Below, piece after piece: positions 24,570 to 33,677 of a stretch of DNA of 64,000 nt. A program made the position numbers and the translations under genes. Location of the stretch: positions 5,022,001 through 5,086,000 of the forward strand of contig JASGIS010000001.1 of the NCBI GenBank assembly GCA_047601745.1, given 5' to 3'. Each line of letters opens with the position of its first letter. The stretch's first letter is position 1. Under the pieces are notes generated by a model. The model did not search any database. It worked only from the letters and a program-made list of their open reading frames with translations, and was not told where the DNA came from. This stretch comes from JAKPAM01 sp047601745 (GTDB taxonomy: Bacteria; Pseudomonadota; Gammaproteobacteria; Burkholderiales; Burkholderiaceae_E).

Positions 24570-26801
24570 TCAGAACCGGGCGCGAAGCGTCAACTGCACG
24601 CTGCGCGGCTCTCCGTACACGTTGCCGAAGTTCGCCGGACCGAACCCGCCGCTGCCGAGTCTCGTGTAGTAGGTCTTGTCGAACAGGTTGTTGACGTTCA
24701 GCGACGCCGACCAGTGACGATCGATGCGGTAACCCGCGCGCAGGCTGACCACCGCGTAGGACGACTGACTGGCTCGCACGGCCGGCCGACCGCCTTCGCT
24801 GTAGGTGGCGCTTTGCCAGTTCACGCCGCCGCCCAGGTCCCAGGCGTTCCACGGCCCCGGCAGACGGTAGGTCGTCCACAGGCGCAGCATGTGCTTGGGC
24901 GAGAAGCTGCGGAACGGCAGTCCCTGGCTGACCGGGTCCTGGATGTACTTGCTGGTGTTGTACGTATAACCGGCCGCCATCTGCCAGCCCGGCAGCAGTT
25001 GCCCGGACACCTCGGCCTCGAAACCCTGGCTGCGTACCTTGCCGTTGGCCGCGTAGCAGCAGCCGTCGATGACCGTCGGTGATACCTGCGTCGCGCGGTT
25101 GCGTTCGTCGATGCGGAACACCGCGAACGAGGTGTTGAGCTTGCCGCCGTAGAACGCGCCCTTGATGCCGGCCTCGTAGTTGGCGCCGATGACCGGCGGC
25201 AGCCCGCCGCCCCCTTCGTCGCGGTAATTGCTTTGCACGCGGAAGATGTCCGCATAGCTCGCATACAGCGCCCAGGTCGGATCGAGGTCGTACACCAGGC
25301 CCGCGTACGGCGTGAATCGTCCTTTCTGGTCGTAGTCGGCCGTCGGCTGTCCGGTCAGCAGGTTGCGGCTCGTCGACTCCCACCAACTGAAGCGCCCGCC
25401 GAACAGCAGCGTCAGCGGATCGGCCAGTTTCAGGCGGGAGGCGCCATACAGCCCGTACTGCCGCGTATCGGTACGGCTACGGCTCGTCCACACCGGAGCG
25501 CCCGGATCGGCAATGGCGCCGGGATCGAAGCGAAAGACATCGACGGGCGTGCCGCCGAAGCCGTCGAGGCGCCCTCCCCGGGAATCGGCCTGGCGGTCGT
25601 ACCAGTTGGCGCCGACCACCAGTTCGAGCCTTCTGCCGAAAGCCTCGAACGTACCGGTCAACGTCGCGTCGAACGCCAGTTGCTTGTTGTCATAAGCGTT
25701 CGCGCCGCCGGCGAGCATCGGACCGGCCAAGGTCTGGCGATCCACGGCACCGCTAACGTAAGCGTACTTCAGGTCGCTGGTTTCATGGTCGGACACCACG
25801 CTCAGCTTCAAGCGCCAGTCGTCATCGAACGCATGGGTCAGATCCGCGAAGATCTGCGTGGTCTCGAAGTTCCAGTACGTCCAGGGTGTGCTGAGGAAGG
25901 TGCTGCGCGGCAGGCCCAGGTCGCCGCCGTCGCGGAACCTGGGCACGCCCATCATCGCCGGAAGCCAATCGCGCTTCTGATGGCCGGCGCCCAAAGCGAT
26001 CGTGGTGGCGGCGCTCAAATCGGCCTCGACGATGCCGTACAGCGACGTGCGCTCGCTGTTCGCGTAGTCGACGTGCGAGTCGCGCTTGTCCCGCGCGGCC
26101 GCCAGCCGGGTGCGCACGCTGCCGGATTCGTTGAGCGGCGTGCTGAAATCGACCTCGCCGCGGCGCATGTTCCACGAACCCAGACCGAACGCCCCCGAGA
26201 ACTGCCTGGTCGCGGTGGGCCGCTTGCGCACCAGATTGATGACGCCGCCCGGCTGACCCGCGCCGTTGAACAGGCCGGCCGCGCCGCGCAGCATCTCCAC
26301 ATGGTCGAACATCAGCATGTCCGGCTGGCTCCAGGATGCACCGCCGGTCTGGATCGGCACACCGTCGTATTGGAAATAGTCGACCGGGTAAGCACGCGAA
26401 TAGAATGCGGGAATCACCCCTGTCCCCGACAGATCGACGGTGACGCCGGTCGTCTGCGCCATGATCTCGTCCAGCGTCGACAGATTCTGATCCTCGATGC
26501 GCTGGCGTGTGATGACGGTCACCGACTGCGGCGTCTCTTTCAGCGTCGCGGGCAGCCTGGTGCCCACGGTGGTGCCGCGCGCCGTATAGGAGTCGGACAA
26601 TTCGGTCGGCGCGTCCTTGGACAGCGGTGCCGCGACGTTCACGGCCGGAAGCGTCGGCTGCGCCGGCGGGGCCGAGTTGTCGTCGACGGTCTGGGCGAAC
26701 GCCGACGCGCAAACCCAGGCGGCGGCCAGCGGTACGGGCGCGAGCACCCGACCTAAAGCCGGCGATTGTCGAGTCGAACGCGCTGCGGCCTCGTGGAGCA
26801 T
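24570..26801 (-). CDS. TonB-dependent siderophore receptor (FhuE/FpvA/PupB-like, no STN domain)
   Basis: This 743-aa outer-membrane receptor has a signal peptide ending near SAFAQ. Its plug starts with the hallmark KETPQSVTVITRQRIEDQNL and contains VEMLRGAAGLFNGAGQPGG, and the barrel ends in LTLRARF. These features place it with hydroxamate/pyoverdine-type siderophore receptors. The N-terminal signalling (STN) domain is absent, so it is not a FecI/FecR-type transducer. The RBS GGAAGG stands a few bases before the ATG, and a Fur box lies 23 bp upstream. It heads the operon with a periplasmic binding protein and FecCD/FecE-type ABC importer, forming a full outer-to-inner-membrane route. Confidence 0.9.
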   Translation of the reverse strand: MLHEAAARSTRQSPALGRVLAPVPLAAAWVCASAFAQTVDDNSAPPAQPTLPAVNVAAPLSKDAPTELSDSYTARGTTVGTRLPATLKETPQSVTVITRQRIEDQNLSTLDEIMAQTTGVTVDLSGTGVIPAFYSRAYPVDYFQYDGVPIQTGGASWSQPDMLMFDHVEMLRGAAGLFNGAGQPGGVINLVRKRPTATRQFSGAFGLGSWNMRRGEVDFSTPLNESGSVRTRLAAARDKRDSHVDYANSERTSLYGIVEADLSAATTIALGAGHQKRDWLPAMMGVPRFRDGGDLGLPRSTFLSTPWTYWNFETTQIFADLTHAFDDDWRLKLSVVSDHETSDLKYAYVSGAVDRQTLAGPMLAGGANAYDNKQLAFDATLTGTFEAFGRRLELVVGANWYDRQADSRGGRLDGFGGTPVDVFRFDPGAIADPGAPVWTSRSRTDTRQYGLYGASRLKLADPLTLLFGGRFSWWESTSRNLLTGQPTADYDQKGRFTPYAGLVYDLDPTWALYASYADIFRVQSNYRDEGGGGLPPVIGANYEAGIKGAFYGGKLNTSFAVFRIDERNRATQVSPTVIDGCCYAANGKVRSQGFEAEVSGQLLPGWQMAAGYTYNTSKYIQDPVSQGLPFRSFSPKHMLRLWTTYRLPGPWNAWDLGGGVNWQSATYSEGGRPAVRASQSSYAVVSLRAGYRIDRHWSASLNVNNLFDKTYYTRLGSGGFGPANFGNVYGEPRSVQLTLRARF

Positions 26802-26824
26802 GATCCCTTCCTTCCCTGTTCCCG

Positions 26825-26841
26825 ATGAGAATCGAACTCAC
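26825..26841. promoter_or_regulatory. Fur-box-like palindrome upstream of the FhuE-like receptor operon
   Basis: The half sites ATGAGAATC and CTCA form an imperfect palindrome matching ATGAGAATCATTCTCAT at 13 of 17 positions. It ends 23 bp before the receptor start codon on the minus strand, a fitting place for iron repression. Confidence 0.65.
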
Positions 26842-26939
26842 CGAAGTCTAGGAAGGCTGGCCCGCGACCGCTTTCGACGGCGGGAGTATCGCTTTCGCTG
26901 GCGGGAATTTCGACGGATGCGGACGAACGGCCGGAGCCT

Positions 26940-27803
26940 TCAGTGCACGAGCCGGCTCGGCGGAAAACCGAAGTGCTTGCGAAACAGCGTCGAGAAATGC
27001 GGAATCGTGTAGCCGACGAAGGATGCCGCTTCGGACACCGAATACCCGCCCGTGCAAAGCATGCGATAGCCTTCGTGCAACCGGACCTGCTGGATGTGTT
27101 CGAACACGCTCGTGCCGAACAACTGCCGGTACCCTTGCGTCAGCTTCTTGACGTTGATGCCCACTTGCCGAGCCAGCGCGTGCAGCGAAGGCGGCTGCTG
27201 GAAGTGCCGCGCGACCAGCTCGCGCGCATGCCACAGGCAATCCAGATCGGCCCGGCTCAGGCCGGCATCCGGCCGCGGTACCGCACCGTCGCGCGCCAGC
27301 AGCGGCCCCGTGGCCGCCGCCGTCAGTTCCAGTCCCTTACCCGCCAGGTAGATGTCGCGCATCGCGTCATCGTACGGACACAGCAGCGCCTGCGTGGCGA
27401 TCGCTCGCACGGCGGGCGTCAACGGCAGATGCACGACGATCAGGTCATCGCTGCACAACCGCCGCCCCGCGCCGCTGCGCGCCAGGCAGCCCAGATCCAG
27501 CCCGCTGCGCTGCGCGCTGTCCGGGCCGATGCCGATCCGCACGCAGCGCTGCAGGACGTTGGGCTCGAAACAATCGTAGCCCTCGTGCTGCCCCGAGGTC
27601 AGCACCAGATACACGCCGGATTCGTCGATCGGAAACGGCGCGCGCCCGTTGACCCCGCCTCGCAACCGGCAATTGAGCGACACGATGATCTGCAGGCCCT
27701 CGAACACCGGCGCCCTCACCTCCAGCGGGTGCGGGGACATGAACGACTCCAGCGACATCGCCATCTCGTTCGAGAACTGTCTCGACCATTTTCCGGAAAG
27801 CAT
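26940..27803 (-). CDS. AraC-family regulator of siderophore uptake (PchR-like)
   Basis: This 287-aa regulator has an N-terminal sensing domain and a C-terminal double HTH. The first HTH is SLHALARQVGINVKKLTQGYRQLFG and the second is VSEAASFVGYTIPHFSTLFRKHFG. The order VGINVKKLTQGYRQLFG is typical of the PchR/AlcR-type group that responds to ferri-siderophores. It lies between two receptor loci on the same strand, 138 bp upstream of the FhuE-like receptor gene, which it probably activates (inference). A Fur box starts 17 bp before its own start codon. Confidence 0.85.
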   Translation of the reverse strand: MLSGKWSRQFSNEMAMSLESFMSPHPLEVRAPVFEGLQIIVSLNCRLRGGVNGRAPFPIDESGVYLVLTSGQHEGYDCFEPNVLQRCVRIGIGPDSAQRSGLDLGCLARSGAGRRLCSDDLIVVHLPLTPAVRAIATQALLCPYDDAMRDIYLAGKGLELTAAATGPLLARDGAVPRPDAGLSRADLDCLWHARELVARHFQQPPSLHALARQVGINVKKLTQGYRQLFGTSVFEHIQQVRLHEGYRMLCTGGYSVSEAASFVGYTIPHFSTLFRKHFGFPPSRLVH

Positions 27804-27819
27804 GGCGGCAATCAGATGT

Positions 27820-27838
27820 GAGAATAGGAATCATTACT
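27820..27838. promoter_or_regulatory. Fur-box-like sequence upstream of the AraC gene
   Basis: The 19-mer matches the Fur consensus at 13 of 19 positions, including AATCATTA. A possible -10 element TATAGT (27836-27841, minus strand) overlaps its upstream edge, but no good -35 is seen. Confidence 0.6.
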
Positions 27839-27938
27839 ATACCTACAACCGCTCCTTCGCTTCCTTTTTCTCGGCGCCGTCGGGGGTATCGACGCGGCAT
27901 CCGCCATCTCGCGTCATGCGGCCCCGGCAACCCGGCCC

Positions 27939-30326
27939 TCACCACGCATACCTGAGCGTCGCCACCACGGTGCGTCCCAGACCATAGCGGCAGCCGATGG
28001 CGGTGCAGTACGAGATATAGGTCTTGTCGAACAGGTTGGCCGCGTTCAATGCCAGCGTCAGGCCGCGCATGCCCGGAGCGAGCCTGCCGAAATCGTAGCG
28101 CAGCGCGGCATCGAACAACGTATAGCCGGGCATCGCCTGATCGTTGAGCGCCGTGGTGTAGGACTTGCCCACCGCGCGCACGCCGCCGGAAATGGCCAGG
28201 CCGGGCAGCGAGTCGCCGCCGAAGAGGTAGTCGACCCATAGCGACGCCTGATTCATCGGGATATCGGCCTGGCGCTTGCCCACGGTGCCCGCCGTGTTGC
28301 TGCGGGCAATGCTGTTGTCCAGATAGCTATAGGACGCGCGCAGCTTGAGCCGGCTGCTGAGGTTGGCCACGGCAGAAAGCTCCACACCGCGCGATTCGAC
28401 CTCGCCGGTCTGCTCCTGGAAGTTGGGGTGCGCCAGATCCGTGGTGGTCACGTTGGTCTGGCGCAGATCGAAGACGGCGGCGGTCAGCAGCATGTCCGAG
28501 CCCGGCGGCTGGTATTTGACGCCCATTTCCGTCTGCTTACCCTTGGTGGGCGCGAAGGGCCGGCCGTCGAAGCCGGTGCCGGCCTGCGGAGAGAACGAGG
28601 TGGAGTAGGACAGATAGGGCGCCAGGCCGTTGTCGAGCACGTACAAGGCGCCGGCACGACCGGTGAACCGATTGTCGCGCTGGCGGGTCGTGCTGCCGGC
28701 CAGATGGTTGTCGGTGTCGGTGCGGGCCCAGTCCTTGCGGCCGCCCAGTTGCAGGCGCCAGCGATCCCAACGGATCTCATCCTGCGCGTAGACGCCGATT
28801 TGTCCGCTCCTCTGGAACGCATCCTGGAAAACGGGCGGCAACGCGATCGCCTGCTGGTAGTCGGGAGCCAGGATGTCCAGGGTCGGCGCCCCACCCCAGC
28901 GGGTAAAGTTGTCCCAGTTCGCATGCTGGTAGTCCAGGCCCGTCAGCAGCTTGTGCCGGACCGTTCCCGTTGCGAAGCGCATTTCCATCTGAGTGTCGAC
29001 GGTCAGCGTGCGCAGCTTTTCATCGGAGGTGTAGGCCGAGCGGTTCAACGTGCGCAGATCGGCTTGCAGGCCCGTGCCCTGCACGGCCTTGTAGTCGGTG
29101 TCGAGCCGGCGGTAGCGCAGGTTCTGGCGCAGCGTCAGGCCCTCGGCGAACCGATGCTCGGCGGCATAACCGATCGAGGACTGAGTGCGATCGAAGTTCT
29201 CGAAGCCGGGCGTACCGGTGAAGAAGCTGCGGTCGATGCGGCCATTGCGGTTGGGCAGCAGCGTTCCGTAAGCGGGCAGCAGCGTCCAGATGCCGCCGGC
29301 CGGATCGTGCAGATAGTCGGCCAGCAGCGTGATCCGGGTTCGCGCATCGGGCTGCCAGGTCAGCGAGGGCGCGATATCGATGCGCTTTTCCCGGGTGTGA
29401 TCGACCTCCGTGTGCGTGTCGCGCACCAGGCCGACCAGACGCGCGGACAGACCGCGATCGGCGTCGACGGCGCCGCCGAAATCGAACGCGGCTTCCTTGA
29501 AGTCGTGGCTTCCGTACTGCAGTTGGACTTCGCGGGTCGTCTCCAGCGATGCGCGCTTGCTGACCATGTTGAGCACGCCGCCCGGCGAGGCCTGCCCGTA
29601 CAGAACCGAGGACGGACCTTTGAGCACCTCGACGCGCTCCAGCATGTAGGGCTCGATCTTGACCACGCTCCAGGTGCCGGCCAGCGCCTTGAGCCCATCG
29701 AGGTATTGGTCCAGCGCGAAGCCGCGCGAACTGAGGCTGTCCAGCCGGTTGTCGGCGTCGTCGCTGATCGTGACGCCGGGCGCGAAACGCAATGCGGCGC
29801 GAACGGTCTGGGCCTGCCGGGCATCCAGTTCCTCGCGGGTGATCACGGCGATGGATTGCGGCGTCTCGGCGATCGGCGTATCGGTCTTGGTGGCCGTGGC
29901 GCTGCGGCGTGCCACGTAGCCATCGACCGGCCCCGTCGGCAGTTCGGTCTGCGGCGAGGCCGAGACCATCACGGCAGGCAGCGTGGCGGTCTCCGCAGGC
30001 GACGCCGCCCTGATGACGACCGCATTGCCGTCCCGCACGGCGCTCAGGCCGCTGCCGGCCAGCAGTCGATCCAGGGCCTGGCCCGGCGTCAGCGAGCCCG
30101 ATACGGCGGGCGCCGTCTTGCCGGCCACCAGGTCCTGCCTGACGATGATCTGGGTTCGCGTCTGCCGCGCCCAATCGTTGAGCGCCTCCGCCAGCGTTTG
30201 GGCCTCGATGACGATCCGGAGGGGCGCGTCGGGCGATGCGGTGCCTTGCGCATGAACGGCGCAGGCCCCCCACGCCAGGGCGATGGCCACGGCAAGGGTT
30301 GCCGGTCGAAGATTCTGGCGACTCAT
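27939..30326 (-). CDS. TonB-dependent siderophore receptor with STN signalling domain
   Basis: This 795-aa receptor has a signal peptide (ending VHAQG) and an STN domain at about residues 35-112, recognisable by IEAQTLAEALNDWARQT and GQALDRLLAGSGL. A plug with AETPQSIAVITREELDARQ and VEVLKGPSSVLYGQASPGG follows, and the barrel ends in TLRYAW. The STN domain contacts a FecR-type anti-sigma in the periplasm, so ligand binding would be signalled to the FecI-type sigma encoded upstream. The order sigma (31573), FecR (30435), receptor is the classic cell-surface signalling locus. The gap to the FecR gene is 108 bp, wide enough for its own promoter read by the sigma factor. Confidence 0.92.
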   Translation of the reverse strand: MSRQNLRPATLAVAIALAWGACAVHAQGTASPDAPLRIVIEAQTLAEALNDWARQTRTQIIVRQDLVAGKTAPAVSGSLTPGQALDRLLAGSGLSAVRDGNAVVIRAASPAETATLPAVMVSASPQTELPTGPVDGYVARRSATATKTDTPIAETPQSIAVITREELDARQAQTVRAALRFAPGVTISDDADNRLDSLSSRGFALDQYLDGLKALAGTWSVVKIEPYMLERVEVLKGPSSVLYGQASPGGVLNMVSKRASLETTREVQLQYGSHDFKEAAFDFGGAVDADRGLSARLVGLVRDTHTEVDHTREKRIDIAPSLTWQPDARTRITLLADYLHDPAGGIWTLLPAYGTLLPNRNGRIDRSFFTGTPGFENFDRTQSSIGYAAEHRFAEGLTLRQNLRYRRLDTDYKAVQGTGLQADLRTLNRSAYTSDEKLRTLTVDTQMEMRFATGTVRHKLLTGLDYQHANWDNFTRWGGAPTLDILAPDYQQAIALPPVFQDAFQRSGQIGVYAQDEIRWDRWRLQLGGRKDWARTDTDNHLAGSTTRQRDNRFTGRAGALYVLDNGLAPYLSYSTSFSPQAGTGFDGRPFAPTKGKQTEMGVKYQPPGSDMLLTAAVFDLRQTNVTTTDLAHPNFQEQTGEVESRGVELSAVANLSSRLKLRASYSYLDNSIARSNTAGTVGKRQADIPMNQASLWVDYLFGGDSLPGLAISGGVRAVGKSYTTALNDQAMPGYTLFDAALRYDFGRLAPGMRGLTLALNAANLFDKTYISYCTAIGCRYGLGRTVVATLRYAW

Positions 30327-30434
30327 GAACGTCCTCTCGTAGTGAATGCAAATGCTTCCCAGTCAAGTAGACGCACGAGCCGTCATGAATACGGTAAGGC
30401 TCTCCGGATTTTTTTCGCCGCCGCCGAACGCCCG

Positions 30435-31499
30435 TCACTGGGCGGGCAGCACTTCGATCGTTCCGTTCGCTTCGCGCAGCCGGACGGGCAAGGCGCTGGG
30501 CAGCACTCGCCGCAGCGTCCGCACGTCGCGCGGGTCGAAGGTGCCGCTCAGGCGCAGCGCCGCCACCGCCGGATCGCGTACCGCCAGGCCGGTACTGCCG
30601 TAGCGCTCCAGCTCCGCCAGCGCCTGGGCCAGCGGCGTGTCGACGAAGCTGATGCGGCTGTCGCGCCAGGGGGCGATGTCCTGGCCGGGCACCGCCTGCG
30701 TGGAGGCCAGCGTGCCCGCGGCATCGGCCCGCACCTGCTGGCCGGCCGCGAGAAAGACGGCACCGGGCAGATCACCCAGCGTATCGGCGGACCTTCGATC
30801 GCGCCGCACGACGCGGACCCTGCCTTCTTCCACGGCGACCTGCACGCCTTCGTTACCCGGCAGATGCGGCGTGTAGCGCACCGAGAAGCGGGTGCCGACC
30901 ACCGTGACGCCCACGGGACCGGCCAGCACGTGAAACGGCCGCGCCGAATCGCCCCGGACGCTGAACACGGCCTGGCCTTCGAGCAGCCTCACCTCGCGGC
31001 GCTGGCGGTAATACGCGACTTCGATCCGCGTGGCGGTGTCCAGCCGCAGCCGGCTGCCGTCGGGCAACGGCGCGTCGATCTGCTGGCCTCGCTGCGTGCC
31101 GAAGGCCTGCGCGAACTCCGGCCCGGCCTGCCGGCGGTTCCAGGCCAGCAGTCCCGTGCCGCCGGCGAGGGCCGCCACCGATGCCGCGGCGAACGCCGGC
31201 ACCAGAAGACGGCGGCGGGGCACGTCCGCTCGCGCCGGCCCGACATCCTCCCGCTCCTTGTCGCGTTGCAGGTTGCGGCGCAAATGCGCCACGGTGTCGG
31301 CTGGAATACCGTCGAGCGCCTTCCAATGGGATTCCCAGCGCGCATAGGCCCGTCGATGGTCGGCATCGGCCTGCAGCCAGGCCTGGAACGCCGCCTCGTC
31401 CTGCGCGCTCCAACCGTCGCGCTGGCGACGCACGAACCAGTCGAGCACGTCCTGGCGCAGGCCCGACGTGTCTTCTGGCGGTTGGCGCTGAGGGGTCAT
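30435..31499 (-). CDS. FecR-family anti-sigma regulator
   Basis: This 354-aa protein has the N-terminal sigma-binding FecR_N segment (about residues 10-55, with DWFVRRQRDGWSAQDEAAFQ and AYARWE). A single membrane helix lies near 95-115, with a twin-arginine-like RRRLLVPAF just before it. The periplasmic FecR domain (about 130-230) reads LPDGSRLRLDTATRIEV and PFHVLAGPVGVTVVGTRFSVR. A C-terminal STN-like region (SFVDTPLAQALAELERYG) would bind the receptor's STN domain. It is located between the sigma and receptor genes. Confidence 0.92.
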   Translation of the reverse strand: MTPQRQPPEDTSGLRQDVLDWFVRRQRDGWSAQDEAAFQAWLQADADHRRAYARWESHWKALDGIPADTVAHLRRNLQRDKEREDVGPARADVPRRRLLVPAFAAASVAALAGGTGLLAWNRRQAGPEFAQAFGTQRGQQIDAPLPDGSRLRLDTATRIEVAYYRQRREVRLLEGQAVFSVRGDSARPFHVLAGPVGVTVVGTRFSVRYTPHLPGNEGVQVAVEEGRVRVVRRDRRSADTLGDLPGAVFLAAGQQVRADAAGTLASTQAVPGQDIAPWRDSRISFVDTPLAQALAELERYGSTGLAVRDPAVAALRLSGTFDPRDVRTLRRVLPSALPVRLREANGTIEVLPAQ

Positions 31500-31572
31500 G
31501 GGAAAAGCTCTCTGTTCTCGTGTAGACGCGCGAGCCGCGCCGAATCCGGTATCGGGCGGATGCCGCGCCCGG

Positions 31573-32139
31573 CTATCCGGCATTTGACGGATCGGCGCGC
31601 CTTTTCCGGCCCCGAGGCGGCGCGGTTCGCGCCGTACCGTCGAGTTCGTCCAGACAACGCCAGCAGGCCTGCATCGCGATCTGCAGTTGCATCTCCACCG
31701 TGCGCGAGGAAATCCCCATGCGATCGGCGATCTCGGCGTACGACAGGCCGTCGAACTTGTAGAGGATGAAGGCCTCGCGGCAGCGTGGAGGAAGCCGGTC
31801 GATGGCCGCGACGACGGCCGCCAGGCCTTCGCGCCCCGCGAGGATGGCGTCCGGCTCCCGAGACCGCGGGCCGGCCAGATCGTCGAGCCGGGCCTGATCG
31901 TCGTCCGACGACACGGCCTCGCCGGCCTCGGCACGCACGTCGGCGCGGCGGTGCCGATCGATGACCAGGTTGCGGGCCGTGCGGTACAGCAGCGCGCGCG
32001 GATCGCGCATCGGCCGGCCGGCCTGCTGCGCGGCCAGCACGCGCGCGTAGCTCTCTTGCGCCAGATCGGCCGCGGTGTCGCGGTCGCTCACGGCGCGGGA
32101 GAGAAAGTTCAGCAGTTCGCGATAGTAACGCTCGAGCAC
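31573..32139 (-). CDS. ECF sigma factor, FecI/PvdS-like iron-starvation group
   Basis: This 188-aa sigma factor has region 2 (ADLAQESYARVL, then DPRALLYRTARNLVIDRHRR) and region 4 (LPPRCREAFILYKFDGLSYAEIADRMGIS with SSRTVEMQLQIAMQAC). These are typical of FecI-type ECF factors. It heads the FecI-FecR-receptor locus and should direct transcription of the receptor gene when the ferri-siderophore binds. A Fur box 91 bp upstream of the start suggests iron repression. The first 34 residues are closely matched by the pseudogene at 54088-54596, so a second copy of this locus once existed in the region. Confidence 0.92.
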   Translation of the reverse strand: MLERYYRELLNFLSRAVSDRDTAADLAQESYARVLAAQQAGRPMRDPRALLYRTARNLVIDRHRRADVRAEAGEAVSSDDDQARLDDLAGPRSREPDAILAGREGLAAVVAAIDRLPPRCREAFILYKFDGLSYAEIADRMGISSRTVEMQLQIAMQACWRCLDELDGTARTAPPRGRKRRADPSNAG

Positions 32140-32230
32140 GGAAGGCCAATTTCCCGATGGAAACGATCGATTCCGTCAGCAGATGAGCGTCGACGGCTAT
32201 CGCGATGGCCAACAGGGTTCGTGCCGTCGG

Positions 32231-32247
32231 ATGAGAATCGTTGTCAT
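32231..32247. promoter_or_regulatory. Fur-box-like palindrome upstream of the FecI-type sigma gene
   Basis: ATGAGAATCGTTGTCAT matches the palindromic Fur consensus ATGAGAATCATTCTCAT at 15 of 17 positions. A GATAAT sequence (minus strand, 32250-32255) beside it may be the -10 element. The same arrangement survives at 54692. Confidence 0.75.
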
Positions 32248-32324
32248 CGATTATCGCCGATGGCGGCCGAACCGGCGATGCCGGCAGCCGTGGCGAACGC
32301 GCGATCACGCAGACCGGCCCATCG

Positions 32325-32360
32325 AAGAGCGCCTCGCGGACCAAAGAGCGCCTCGCGGAC
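32325..32360. repeat. Two tandem copies of a 17-bp direct repeat
   Basis: AAGAGCGCCTCGCGGAC occurs at 32325-32341 and again at 32344-32360, a 19-bp period. It lies in the 289-bp divergent gap between the sigma gene and the Bug protein gene, 68 bp before the latter. Two sites about two helical turns apart could bind a regulator. Confidence 0.7.
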
Positions 32361-32428
32361 GATCGACTACCATCGACCTTCGCACCGGCGACCGAACGCC
32401 GGGCGATCCACAAGGAGGAGATGCTCAA

Positions 32429-33466
32429 ATGACCCGATTCGTTCGCGCCCGTCCGCGGCTGGCCCGCTTTTCATCATGGCTCGCCGCGTTGGCGCTACCC
32501 GCGATCGCGGCAGCGGCCGTCGTCACGGCCGCCGCGCCGGCAACGGCCCATGCGCAGTCGGCCCAGGGCCAGTGGCCGGTGCGGCCGGTCAGGATCATCA
32601 TCCCTTACCCGCCCGGCGGGCAGACCGACATCGTCGGACGATGGGTAGGCGAGAAGCTGTCGGCCGCGTTCGGCCAACCGTTCGTCATCGACAATCGCGC
32701 CGGCGCCCAGGCCATCGTCGGCATCAGCGCGGCCAAGCAGTCGGCGCCCGACGGCTACACGTTCGTGTTCACGAATACGTCGAACATCGTCATCAACAAG
32801 TTCATGTACACCAAGCTGCCTTATGACGGGCTGACCGACTTCGATGCCGTCGCGCAGCTCGGCATCGCGCCGCTGGGCATGGTATTGCCGCCGTCGCTGA
32901 ACATCCGCAACGTCGACGAGTTCGTCGCCTGGGCGCGCAAGCAGCCGGGCAAGACCAGCTTCGCGTCGTTCGGCGCCGGCAGCAGCTCGCACCTCTATGG
33001 AGAAATGCTGAAGGACCTGACCAAGCTCGACATGGTGCACGTCCCGTACAAGGGCGCCGGGCCCGCGGTGCAGGACATCGCGTCCGGCAACGCCACGATG
33101 GGCATCCAGGACTTCGCCGCGACGGCGCCGTTCATCCAATCGGGCAAGCTCGTACCGATCGCCGTCACCGGGCCCAGGCGCTGGCCCTTGCATCCCGAGG
33201 TCAAGACGTTCACCGAACAAGGTTATCCGATGGACATCGCCGGCTGGGTCGGCATCCACGCGCCGATCGGCACACCGAAGGACATCATCGAACGCGTCAA
33301 CCGCGAGCTGAACAAAGTGATCGAGACCAAGGAAGGCACCGACAAGATGCTGCAACTCGGGCTGCTGGCGACCAGCATCACGCCGGCCGAGTTCACCGAG
33401 CAGATCCGCCGCGACTACCCGGTGTGGGGCGAAGTGTTCAAGCGTTCGGGGATCACGCCGGAATAA
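32429..33466 (+). CDS. Bug/TctC-type periplasmic substrate-binding protein (1)
   Basis: This 345-aa protein has a long Ala-rich signal peptide ending near TAHAQS and the Bug/TctC pattern WPVRPVRIIIPYPPGGQTDIVGRWV, followed by NRAGAQAIVG, VPYKGAGPAVQDI and GWVGIHAPIGTPKDII. Bug proteins are the soluble receptors of tripartite tricarboxylate transporters and are hugely expanded in Burkholderiales. No TctA or TctB membrane gene is nearby, so it is an orphan receptor whose ligand (a carboxylate in known cases) is not predictable. The ATG has a strong AAGGAGGAG RBS. The residues upstream in the same frame are not part of the protein. Confidence 0.92.
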   Translation: MTRFVRARPRLARFSSWLAALALPAIAAAAVVTAAAPATAHAQSAQGQWPVRPVRIIIPYPPGGQTDIVGRWVGEKLSAAFGQPFVIDNRAGAQAIVGISAAKQSAPDGYTFVFTNTSNIVINKFMYTKLPYDGLTDFDAVAQLGIAPLGMVLPPSLNIRNVDEFVAWARKQPGKTSFASFGAGSSSHLYGEMLKDLTKLDMVHVPYKGAGPAVQDIASGNATMGIQDFAATAPFIQSGKLVPIAVTGPRRWPLHPEVKTFTEQGYPMDIAGWVGIHAPIGTPKDIIERVNRELNKVIETKEGTDKMLQLGLLATSITPAEFTEQIRRDYPVWGEVFKRSGITPE

Positions 33467-33575
33467 GCGCCGCGGCGCCCCGCCGTCGAATCGCGCGCCC
33501 GACCAGGTTTCGTCATTCGATACGACGGAGGCGCGGATTCGGCGAAGTCGGCCCGCCCCGAAGCCGGCCCGCCCG

Positions 33576-33596
33576 CTACGCGCGTCGCGCGTGTAG
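33576..33596. terminator. GC hairpin between the two Bug genes
   Basis: CTAC-G-CGCG and CGCG-T-GTAG pair around a three-base loop, 110 bp after the first Bug gene. No T-tract follows, so it is a weak candidate terminator or processing site. Confidence 0.3.
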
Positions 33597-33677
33597 TAAC
33601 CTCTTGCCCACGAAGCAGCGAGGCCTGCAGGCAGTGCGATGGCGCTGCCACGACGATAACGAGCATCTGGAGGCGAC

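Noticed and set aside
28428..31769. 1113-codon plus-strand frame opposite the STN receptor and FecR genes
   Set aside because: It spans several genes on the other strand and shows no domain; it is a GC-driven open frame.
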